Shown here one piece after another: positions 23,142-33,219 of a stretch of 64,000 nucleotides of DNA (positions are counted from its first letter, which is position 1; the number at the start of each line of letters is the position of its first letter). The notes under the pieces are model-generated. The model was not told the DNA's origin. It made no database searches and saw nothing but the letters and a program-made list of their open reading frames with translations. This DNA is from Yamagishiella unicocca (Eukaryota; Chlorophyta; Chlorophyceae; Chlamydomonadales; Volvocaceae): positions 2,626,001 to 2,690,000 of the forward strand of contig BDSL01000002.1 of the NCBI GenBank assembly GCA_003116995.1, written 5' to 3'. The position numbers were made by a program, and so were the translations under genes.

Positions 23142-24429
23142 GCAGCGCCAGGACATCCGCTTGCCACACATGCGCCGTTCAGAGACTCAGTATGCACTAA
23201 GGCACTTTCGCGTATTATGCTTTGTGTGCCTGTTCTGCCCCTCGTCTTGTGGTTCCTTCCCCCTGTGACGCGTCATCGCTGCGCGCAGTGAATGCCGTGT
23301 CGACCTCGGCAAAAGCTCTTGCAGTCGCGTAAGAAGCGGCTTGCGCCCATGTTTACCACGTCTTATAGCATTTTAGCGCAGTGTGCCGTGGCGCCGAGAG
23401 GCCCTCCCCCGCGCGAAATACATACCCGCCGTGGCAATTTTTTAGTACCAAGTATTTTCGAGCCGTGTTCCACATTATGGATTATTCCGCAACGTTGCGT
23501 GCCATCTACGGCAGCATAATGCGGATTGTGCTTGGGACGGTTTTTGTCATGCTGCTGTGGAGGGCTACAATTACGCCTTTGCATGGTAGTGTTAAAACTC
23601 CAGCGGCCGTAGCTAGCTGAGTGGGTGTTAACGGGGCCTTAAGGGGCACGATGGCCGTTATCTGGGCGCGTAGCTTGCGTCGCGAGCCTTGGCCTACTGT
23701 GTGACTGTCGTCGATTCTTCTTAGGACGGGCACCTCTCCGGAGCATGCGGCCTTACTGGTGTGGAATAAACCTCGAGCAGCCAGGAAGTGTACGTATTGG
23801 ACTTGGCTGCCCCGCCAATGTGTGGCTGGGCAATTAATTGAAATAATTCTGACATCTCGTCCGGCTCTGTGCCGGCGGCTGACGACTTCGTCCTCACGCG
23901 CAACAATGTCCACATGCGCCTGTCCGGCCGCTGATGGCTGGTCCACCTCCACCTGCCATAACGTAAACACCAACGCAACGTTATTGCTGCGTACAGGCGT
24001 AGGCCACGACTCGCGACGCCTCAACGCCTGGGCAGTAGGCGGCGACCATCTAGTCCCCGAGCCTCTCCTGCCAATTCCCCAGTCGCTCGACAGCCCCAAA
24101 GAGCCCAGCAGGTCCGCATCGCAGCTGTGCGCCGCGCATGGTCCGATCCGATCCAGTCCCGTCCGATTCTCAGCGCACACCCCAGGAATGCATATAATAC
24201 GCAACGACCATGCTACGCAAGAGATCGTTCGAGCTTCCGCCTCAAGCGGCCCAGTCATTCCACCCCTGTACCCGTCATGACCTGCAACCGCCTGCTTTCT
24301 TCCCCCTGCACTCGTGTTTCCATCGACGGCGCCAAAGGGTGCCCTGCGCCCGTGCCATCCTCGTCTGAGACACAGGAGATCGCACGGTCCACGTTCCTGC
24401 TCCGTAGTTGCGGCGGCCTTTGCCAGCTA
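23142..24429. other. Convergent intergenic region, 3' UTRs of TrhO and SUF4-like genes
   Basis: The two genes point at each other across 1.3 kb. Frames here are short and show no conserved sequence. No clear TGTAA was found close to either stop codon. I see nothing else. Confidence 0.5.
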
Positions 24430-27058
24430 CTACGCTGCGACGCCGTTCAGCTGCCCAGGTGGAATTGTGAGGGCGTACCGAGGGAGCTGCGCCCTGCGCT
24501 CCTCGATTGAGAACTCGTCGTCAGTCCACACCACGACAGACCCGTCACCAGCGGCTGGCAAGGACGCCGCCGTCGCGGCTGCGGCTGATCCCGGAGTGGT
24601 GCTGGAGGCGGTGCCCGGTGCACCGACAGCGGGGGGGGCTCCCGGAGGCGGGGCGCCTGTGCAGGCGAGGCAAACAGCACAGGGAACGGGGGGTACACAA
24701 TAAATCCGCGAATTCCAGGCGCACCTTGGGGCTTCAAAAGTAGTGCCTCAGCCAGCTCTAGCTACCCACACACGATCCCAGAGACGACGCCCCAAACCTC
24801 TGCCTTTTGTCAGACCCTGCCCCAGCTTGCCTATTGGGAAGAGCGCTGTTGGCTGGCCCGGCCCGCCCGGGGGACCTTGCCCTATCGGGAACAACGGTGG
24901 CGGCATTCCTGGCGGTGGCATGCCCGGCGGTGGCATTCCTTGGGGTGGCATCCCGGGCCCCCCCGGCGGATGCATGAAGTGGGGCGGGTAGGGTCCGGGC
25001 GGCGGGCGGGGACCCCCGGGAGGCATGCCCGGTGGCGGCGGGCCCGACGGCAGCATGGAACCAGGTGGATGCTGCATGCCGGGGTGGTGCTGCATGCCCG
25101 GATGGTGCTGCATCCCGGGATGCGGCGGCATGCCTGCATTACGGGCACGGAAGGGAGCAATGCACGCAGGGGTGGGGCGGGAGCGGGGTTAAATCAGGGA
25201 TGTAAATCGAGTGGCACGGTGCGCCACTGCTACTCGTGACGTAGCTGCCTTTTGCGAATGCGATGTGGCAACAGTCGGCTTGAGGCATCAGCTGTAGCTG
25301 TACACTCGTGGGGCAGGAGGACCTGTGCACATCCCAGTCGCGCCCTGCCCAGCCCATCCCAGCGACGACGACCCACCTGGCGGCGGCATGCCAGGACGTG
25401 GCGGATACCCCGGCGGTGGCGGCCCGTACGGAGGATGTGCGCCGTACGGTGGCGGCGGCATGCCGGGACGCGGCGGAAAGCCATGCGGCGGCACTCCGTA
25501 TGGTGGGAAGCCGTAAGGCCTGGGGGATGACGGACGCGACAGGATACAGAGGTGGATTTGATGCATTGTAGAGCTGCTGGAGCCACGAGCCAGTAGAATC
25601 TGGTCGATCGGACGTAACATAGTGGTGCTACTGGCGGCTCCACAAGGGCCGGTGCAGACGGGCCTCAAGGGCCCTATGCACGAGATGCGGCCCACGCACG
25701 TATGCCTCAGCGATATGATGCGACAGCAGTATCTGATGACACCCCCTACTGGCTCCAAAACATCCCCTGATAGACCCGAAACCACCGGGGCGTTTCGGGA
25801 TTCCACTCACGGTGGCGCTCCATAGGGCCCCGGTGGGTACCCCATAGACGGGTGGCCTGGGCCCCCAGGCGGCATGCCCGGCGGTGGCGGTCCCCCGGGC
25901 TGATAGCCGCCGCCTGGCCCCATTGGCGGCTGCGGTGGCGCGGACGCCGGAGCTGGTGGTGGTGTCACGTCGTCGTCCTCGTCCACCCGTGCCTTCTTTG
26001 CTGCAGGACCGTCAACTGGGTGGGCAGACGGGCGCGTTAGCTATAGGACGCGTTAGCTATAGCAACCGCCTTAGGATGGGGTGAGCTCTGCGCTATGTAT
26101 GCGGTTGCTGTGTTGCGTTCATGCGGGGCTGCGCGCAGGATGGCCAGCGGTCAGCAGCTGGCGTTCAAGTTTTTAAAGGGTCCGTGGACAAAGGAGTGGG
26201 GAGAGTAGTGCCTGGCTGCCATGGTGACGGGCTAGCTAGCTGTTCGTGTGTTGGTAGCCGCACGTGCGCCGTAAATCAACCCGCCAGAAGCCACGGTGTG
26301 TCAAGCATAATGAACCCTGGTGTGCAGGTGAATCGCTAAACTGCAAAGAAGTTGCGAGGACAACCAACCCTCCGGACGGGCGCGGACAGCGCGGTCCGCT
26401 ACAGGGGAGCGGCGGATGCACGGTGCATCTACCCAGGCTAAGCAGGATCCCACGACGGTGATCGCCACTTCCCGATTGCAACCCGCACCAACTCCGTCCG
26501 CTGCACAGGGCCCGTCGCGATGCCGCTTTCTGCGGGGGACCCGCGCCGCCCAAGACCCCGTACAGCACACCTTGGAGCTTGGCCGCTCGCACGTCGTCAG
26601 GCACGCCCGCCATGCCAAAGATCTCGACGCTCATGGAGTCCCGTCCTGTTTTAGACGCAGGCACCCTGCTCGGTCCCAGTAGGAATACCAAAATTAGCAC
26701 TGGATCGTGGCTGCGTTCCTATCCAGCACGCCCTTCCCTGTCGGTTGACCCCGCTTACGCCGAAATCGTCAACTTGTGGACCTGAAAAGCATGCGTAGCC
26801 AGCCCTTGCGCTGTGTTCATTTTGCGGTTGCACCTACGAGAGCAGGGGCAGCGGGCGGTCAGAATGGGGACAAACTAGCACAATGATATCCTTCTACCGT
26901 ATCTTGCATCGACGTTACTAGCTCTATCATTCTCACTCCGGGCATTTGAAGTGCTTGTTCTTCTGGTGCACAATCAGAGCGGCCTCGTCGTCAAAGACCC
27001 GATCGCAATAATAGCAGAAAATAACCTCCTGCTCCTTATTCTTCTTCTTCTTCCCCAT
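24430..27058 (-). CDS. SUF4: BuGZ/SUF4 (ZNF207-type) C2H2 zinc-finger protein
   Basis: Exons: 27058-26937, 26833-26759, 26665-26571, 26015-25811, 25519-25377, 25133-24831, 24656-24430; 389 aa, all phases agree. The N-terminus MGKKKKNKE is the Lys-rich start typical of ZNF207/BuGZ and plant SUF4. Zinc finger 1 uses C15, C18, H31, H36; finger 2 (split by intron 1) uses C39, C42, H55, H60. Then come TGRDSMSVEIFGMAGVP, the conserved IYGMxGIP block, a basic-acidic linker (AAKKARVDEDDD), and a long Pro/Gly/Met-rich low-complexity region. The C-terminal SVVVWTDDEFSIEERRAQL matches the conserved last block of plant members. Animal BuGZ binds microtubules, Bub3 and spliceosome factors and phase-separates; plant SUF4 is a FRIGIDA-complex transcription factor. 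Which role applies here is unknown. Intron 6 appears to be GC-AG (see findings); a GT donor five codons further on is an alternative. Confidence 0.9.
25020..25133 (-). repeat. Coding repeat of PGMQHH units
   Basis: Exon 6 of the SUF4-like gene has three near-identical 18-nt units (PGMQHH, PGMQHH, PGMQHP) followed by related PPPGM units, evidence of tandem expansion within coding sequence. Confidence 0.75.
26026..26062. repeat. Short direct duplication ACGCGTTAGCTATAG
   Basis: GGCGCGTTAGCTATAG and GACGCGTTAGCTATAG lie head to tail in intron 3 of the SUF4-like gene. A recent small duplication is the simplest reading. Confidence 0.7.
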
Positions 27059-27560
27059 GATTTAGTTCCCTGCGCCCAGTAATAGCGTTGCAAGCCGTGT
27101 TAATGGCATATGCTTAGGTTCGGCCGCCAACGAAAGCCTACAAAATCACTTGCCTAATCCCAATTAACCAAGGGACAAGTACGTATGAACTAAAAGTGCT
27201 AGCAAAAGGCCGCCTCCTTGTATTAAAGCTGGACAACAAAGCGGGAAGCCAAACCGCGTATGCTCGGCGTCCGAGGTTCAGGTGCTGTTATCCATTCGGA
27301 GGGTCCTCTCATGGTCTGCTGGGAGACGCCAGACGCGGAGAAAATTCAGTGCTTAAAGTACGGACGTACGATGCGACCAAGGGTCGGCTGGCCTCGAAAT
27401 CTTCCTGCATGCCATGCAAAATGTCATGTAATGCATATAGTACTACGCCGAAGGTCGGTCTGCCCGTTAGCGTCTCGCGCTAAAACATTTTTCAATTTCT
27501 ATCAGAGCGTTCATGCTGTGTTCATGGTGCAGATGCGTTACATATATGTAAGATGTGCAT
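27059..27560. promoter_or_regulatory. Divergent region between SUF4-like and PB1 genes
   Basis: About 500 bp lie between the SUF4-like ATG and the first exon I can support for the PB1 gene. The region must hold the SUF4-like promoter and probably also the promoter and an unrecognised first exon of the PB1 gene. Several ATGs on the plus strand (for example 27260) open short frames, none recognisable. Confidence 0.45.
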
Positions 27561-30500
27561 AGTTGCGGCCTCGACTCGCCAGAGGACCATACTGCGCAAC
27601 ACCAAACGACCCTCAAGGAGGAGCAGCGCCGCCTGGGCATGACTGGCCTCAGGGCCCTTACATATAGGCCGGTAAGTTAGGCCTTTTGGTTTCCGTGTTA
27701 AGAGAGGGCGGCGTGGGTTGTGGGCATAAAAGGGCGGGGCGACAACTTGGCGGGGGACGCAACAAGCTGGGTAAGGCCAGATATTTCGCGGTTTCCACCG
27801 CAGCGCTTAACGGCTGCAAGTTGCTTCGTGTTGGGGTGCTCCCGACCGCTGCGTGTGTGGCCCGTGTCCGCTTCAACTGTGCAAATCGGGCGCGTTGGAG
27901 CGGCGTCTACAGCGGCCGCGTCAATAGTGTTTGCTGCGTATCCTCTTACTTTGGGCTCCAGGATTCAGGCGGCTTTGCGCGCCTGACGTGCTGTCCGGCG
28001 TTTCGCGCCTTACAGCATGGGGAGGCTACACGCAGACCCGGCTTCGCTCCTTGCCGTCGCGCACCTCCAAGTATCTTGTTGTGCGGCTGTATTTCACGCG
28101 CTTTGCCACAGGGGCTAGGAGCGGGGCAGTGGGTTCAGCTATGACAAAGGTGGAGTGCCCCGGGCCCGGCTTCAAGGGTCTCAAATGGAAGTGGATACAG
28201 GATCACGCAAAGGAGCAGCAGGAGCGGGAAAAGGAGAAGGTCGCAGTCGACGAGGTGCAGCCCCCGGCTCAATTGCCTTACCAGACAGTTCCAACCCTGC
28301 AGCTGGATAGTGCGGCCCAGACCAGCCAAGTGCCTGAACAATGCGGGGGGATTCGTCCCGGAGGGTCAGGGGCGCCGCTCCAGCCTACGCCTGCCGTAGA
28401 GCAGCCGGTCAGTGTTCGTCGGCAGTCGGGCGGAGGCGCTGGGGCCCTCCAGCAAGGTGGAGGCCAGGTCTCCCAGCCCCCTCATGTTGCCAAGGTAAGC
28501 TGGGTGGCATATTCGCCCAGCACCCGTTGATGAATTTTTCACCGAATGCTTTGGCACCGCGGAAGCCCAAAACCCTAACCAAATCAACCCAAAAATTTCC
28601 TCTCCGTCCGTCAGGTTGAGTTGGGTCACGGAGTGCCGCCCGGGCGGGGGCCAGGGTCTACTATCCCCAGCGCTGCTCTAGCGGGGCCTGCCGAAGAGCG
28701 CACCCGGATTAAGGAAGAACAGGTGGGGACGGCAAGTTCGCACGTGGCACTGGTGCTGCGGAACAAATCACGGCATTTGGGGCATGCCGGATGTACCGGA
28801 TGTCCCGGATGTACCGGATGTCCGATACACCGCGAGTGTTTCTGCATGCACCGCGGGCTAGCATTTGTTGTGATGCGCATCGGAGCCTTACATCTCCACT
28901 CGGGATCTTTGCCGGCCTCTTGTCCTTCGGTCTGCGGCATTGCTTGCGCAAGGGATTGGTCTCACAACGAGAGACTCTGTGAGGGGCCGTGTGGGCAGCG
29001 CAATGCAAGTCTGCGCGGGGCATGTCAACTACAGGCCAGCATCTCAACCCTGTCCGCTGGGGTTGGTTGGTTCCTTGCAGAAGGTTGTGCCGCCAAGGCA
29101 CTGCACCCACCCTGAGCCACCTGCAAGGCGGGTCTGATGGTTTCGTTTTCCTCCATGTGTCCTCCTTGTACAGGAGGGTAAATCTCGAGCACAGGACCCG
29201 CCTGTGCCTCCAGTTCCACCTGTCCTCCACGCAACACTGGGTGGTGCGTCCGGAGGCAAAGCCTGCGGCACGGCAGTGCAGTCAGTGCCCGCTGTCGCCG
29301 GTAGCACGTTAATGACTGCCGTGTTGGCGGGCGCGACGCTGTCAGCAGCGCTAATAGGCGCGGCGGTTTCATTGCCAGCTGTGGTTGTTTCGCCCACTCC
29401 GGCCATGCCCGCCGCGGGCTTGGCTGGTCGGAAGTCGACGGATGCCACCCCGCCGCCAACCGCTCCAACAGTCTCGCCAGTGCCTACGACGGCGACGTCG
29501 CCATCAGCGCCCGCGGCTGCGACAGCTGTGGCCCAGCATGGACTGCCTGCAACAGCTTTGGCAAATGTATCGGCAGCTGTGCCTCCATCGCTTCCAGCTC
29601 AGAATATAGTGTCTGGCTCAGCTTCGGGTCACGGGGTCACGGCGGTGGCAGCACCTATTCCGCCTGCCCCGCCGGCAGCAGCGCCTGTCCTGATTCCGCC
29701 ACCAGGGCCAGCAGCAATCGTGGCCCCGGTTACCACAGCACCTGCTGCACCGCCAGCGCCACACGTAGCGCCACCTGCTGCACCGCCAGCGCCACAGGCA
29801 GCGCCACACGTAGCTCCACCGGCTGCACCACACGCAGCGCCACACGTAGCGCCACCAGCTGCACCACACGCAGCGCCACACGTAGCGCCACCGGCTGCAC
29901 CGCCAGCGCCACACGCAGCGCCACACGTAGCGCCAACGGCGGCACCGCCAGCGCCACACGCAGCGCCACACGTAGCGCCAACGGCTGCACCACACGCAGC
30001 ACCACCGGTTGCACCACCTCCGGCGCCGCCTGTCGCACTTTCGGCGCCCTCAGTGGCGCCGCCCACTTCAGGCGCCGCTCGTGTGCGTCTTCCGCCTGCC
30101 CGGGCTCCGTCGGTGACGGTGGCAGCGGCCAGTGTGAAAGGTGGCGACGACTTTGAGTCTCTCTTCACACCGCTTTCGTCGTTGCCTGTTGCAAAGGCAG
30201 AGACACCGCAGGCCTTTGGCGGGGGCGCCAGCCGCGGAAGCGGTATGATGCAGGGGACCCAAGCGGCCCCGCCTAGCGCGGCTGCAGGCGGCGGCGGGGG
30301 CGCTATAGGTTCAGCAAGTGACACTGGCGTTCAGGGAGGGGAGAGGAAAGCCCTGCCTAAGAAGGTGAGTAAATGTTCGGTGGCGGTAATGGGGTCGGAT
30401 TCCGGCGCAACAGGAGGGAATGTGTGCTAAGGTCTATCGGCAGATAGGAAGTCTTCCATTTTAGCTTATTGTTTACTCTTGAGCCTCCCCCGCTGACCAG

Positions 30501-33219
30501 GCCTCGCGTCTGCCAGAAGGCCGTCACAGCAGTCAGCCACCGGCCTCAGATCTAATGGACGTGGACCATGGACCCACGACAGCACGCAGCCGAACGCCCG
30601 CGGCGCAAGTGAGCCCTGTGGCGGCTGCAGCGGGCGCCTCGAAGGAGACTGCTGTCGGCGTGGTGGCCGCCAGCGGCCCCAGTAAATCGCAGCCGAATGT
30701 ACAACACCTAGCGGGCCAGAACCAGGCACCGGCGCAGCAGCAGCGGCCATCTGGCGCCAAGCACGGGAAAGACAACCCAAGGTTGCGCGAGGCCGCGGAC
30801 ACGTTGGCTGCGGTCGGGGTCGGATCTGGGTCGCAGGCGGCGGCGGCAGCAGCAGGTGGCTCGGGTGCGGGACGGGGACTTGGCGGGGACAGATCAGCAG
30901 GGCCAACACCTGGCGTCACGCCCGGAGCTGTGGTCCACAGCAGCGCCGGCGCGAGCGAGCGCAAGAGACCCAGGTCGGACGGCTCAAAACCAAAGGTGCG
31001 TTTGGCGTGCATGGAGACAACCCGAATGGGATTGCACGGAGGCAACAAGGATGGAATAGGTACAGTGGAAGGGTGTGACCTCCATGCTCAAAGCATCTTT
31101 TAAGAACATGTGCCACTAAACATCATTATACGCGAGCGTCTGCCCTGGTGGCCGCTTGCTGCGATCACGGTGACCTTACGCATGGAGTGCCTCACGCTCC
31201 TCCCGCCTGCCACATCGGTTTTCGACCCTGCTGATTCCATGCTCTTGTGCTTGCGCAGCCTGCGCCGTCGCCCGTCGGCGAACCAGCCGCATTCATGGAC
31301 TTTGGCGTGCCGTACGAAACGCTTGCTGACCGGATAAAGCGCGCCAAACGGACCGCGACGTCGTCCAGCGACCAGGAGGGGCCGCATTCGCACGGCGGCA
31401 GTGCGGAGCGCCTCCATGGCCCGGGGGTGCACGCGGGGACCACTGCCGGTGGCGACGGCTCTGGCAATGCGCCAGGTGCTGGTGGCTTCAGCGGCGGGCC
31501 GGGGGGCGGGGATGGGCCTAGGCCCGCGACGTCTGCTGAGGCGCAGTCTCGTGGAGCGGACGCGGCGCCCGCGCACACGTCGCACCATGGACCGCACGCC
31601 GGGGCTTCGGGTTCTGCAGCGGCCGCTGGAGGCGGCGCAGCGGCGGGCACCGGCGGAGCCAGCGCGGCCGTGGCAGGGGCAGGCGGAGCTAGCACCGGAG
31701 CTGCCAAACAGCAGCAACGGCAGCAGCAGAATCGCGGCCAGTCGTCAGGTCGGGCAGATGAGGCGTTCGCGTCGGGTCGGGGCTCAGGGCAGGCGGCGGA
31801 TAAGCCGCCCGCGGAGCAGCAGCAGCAGCACCCGCATCCAGCCACAACCAACCACCTGCGGACGTCGGGAGGCGGCGCTGTGACGGACAGCAGCGGCGGG
31901 GGGTCCTTGCCGCCTCAGCGCGGCTCAGTGCCGCCCAGCTGCGGCAAAGGAGCCGCTGGCCAGGCCCCGTCCGGCGTGGCGCCGGGCGTGGGGATGAAGC
32001 GCATAGCGGAGCTCCCGTCGTCACGGCGGCCACATGCCCCTCCGGCGAAAATCCCTCGTTCCGACCCGCAGCTGCCCCGGCCGCATTCTGCCCACGGGCA
32101 GCAGGAGCGGAGGAGCGGCAACGGCGCTGGGACCGCAGACATGGGGGCTACGCAGGCAGGGAACGGCCGGGCAGCGGCGTCCTTGCCACCACCGCCGTCT
32201 GGGAAGCCTGCACATCGGTCATCCAGCGGGGCGCCGCCAGGCAAGCCCGACGGCGCCCATGGGACAGTGGACGGCCAGGGCCCTATCAACGGCACGGCCG
32301 CTGCTGCTGGCACGGTGGCCGGGCAAGGGCCGTCGCCTACAGCGCCGCCACCGCCGCCGCGGCCGGGGCGGTTTGGCAACGCCGACGTGCCGGCAGCGGG
32401 CAGCTGCAAGGGACCCGTCGCAGGTAGCCGCGGCTCGAAGGACGGCGGAGGGGACAAAGGTGCTTACGGCCCGCGCAACGGCGGCGTAGATGCTGTTTGC
32501 GGGGGCGGCGGCGCGGCCGCAACGACGACCACCGAGCCTAAGACCGACTCAGACACTCGGACGTCTCGCGTCGTGGAATGCTTTTTCGAGTTTGACCAGC
32601 CGTGCCGTATTGCCGGGGGTTCGGCGTCCATTTCGGGCTTGGGCTCCAGCGGCTCCTTGCAGGGGGGCCACGGCGCGGGAGGTCGCATGGGCGGCGGCGG
32701 TCGCTTCTTTGGCGGCGGCGTCTTGCGAGGCGGGGCGCCGGCGGCACCACAGCACCTGGAGCTGGGCAAGATCCGCTCATTCAAGGAGCTCTGGGCGCAG
32801 CTGGCGGCATTGTACGATGGAACCCTTCCCGACGAGATGGACTCCAAGATTATATATCTGGTGAGTCATTCAATCGAGTATACTCGGGCAGTGGGCACCA
32901 CGCATTCTTGCTGCCGCTGCTGCTGCAACAGTGACTTGGCATTAAGGGAATTTGATCTGCGGTGAAGGGATCCATGTTTGCACGTTGGGCGCTAATTCCT
33001 GCCGCAATCGTCTTTTGCAAGTGCTGCGTTTACGACTCCCCACGTTTACGAATCCCCACGTTTACGAATCCCCACGCTCCAGCTATTTTGGTTCACCGTG
33101 TCCCGCTGCGCTCCGTTCACCAGGATGAGGAGGGTGACTGGATTATGGTCACGCCGGACGAGCCGTGGTCGTCAGTGGCATCTGCCGCCACCAAGGTGCT
33201 CGTCACGAATAGAACCTAG
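27561..33219 (+). CDS. Large low-complexity protein with C-terminal ARF/Aux-IAA-like PB1 domain (5' end unresolved)
   Basis: Supported exons: about 27561-27671, 28150-28494, 28615-28722, 29174-30364, 30537-30995, 31259-32860, 33124-33219. From 28150 on all junctions are phase 0. At least 1266 aa. The N-terminal part has a conserved-looking stretch (ECPGPGFKGLKWKWIQDHA) and a charged helix; then follow about 900 residues rich in Ala, Pro, Gly and Gln, with basic patches such as SERKRPRSDGSKPK and RIKRAKR that could be nuclear localisation signals. The C-terminus reads RVVECFFEFDQPCRI, a Gly-rich insert, KIRSFKELWAQLAALYDG and, across the last intron, IIYLDEEGDWIMVTPDEPW. This matches the beta1-beta2, alpha1 and acidic OPCA motif of PB1 domains, closest in pattern to plant ARF and Aux/IAA. 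PB1 domains oligomerise head to tail. A nuclear regulator is inferred. No DNA-binding domain was recognised. Confidence 0.72.
28786..28826. repeat. Short tandem repeat of CCGGATGTA/CCGGATGTC
   Basis: Four 9-10 nt units of GCCGGATGTAC/CCGGATGTCC type lie in the intron after the third supported exon of the PB1 gene. Confidence 0.75.
29740..30020 (+). repeat. Coding minisatellite, (P)HVAPPAAPPAPHAA units
   Basis: GCGCCACACGTAGCGCCA and variants recur about nine times in the fourth supported exon of the PB1 gene, with period classes of about 27, 33 and 45 nt, all multiples of three. The product is a Pro/Ala array containing HVAPPAAP. Length changes keep the frame. Confidence 0.9.
33027..33077. 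repeat. 17-bp unit, three copies, in the last intron of the PB1 gene
   Basis: CGTTTACGAATCCCCAC is repeated three times head to tail (first copy with GACT instead of GAAT), ending about 45 nt before the acceptor of the last exon, so it lies in the branch-point and polypyrimidine neighbourhood. Confidence 0.9.

Noticed and set aside
29618..30324. Cys/Trp/Arg-rich and Gly/Ala-rich minus-strand frames
   Set aside because: Antisense shadows of the Pro/Ala coding minisatellite in the PB1 gene.
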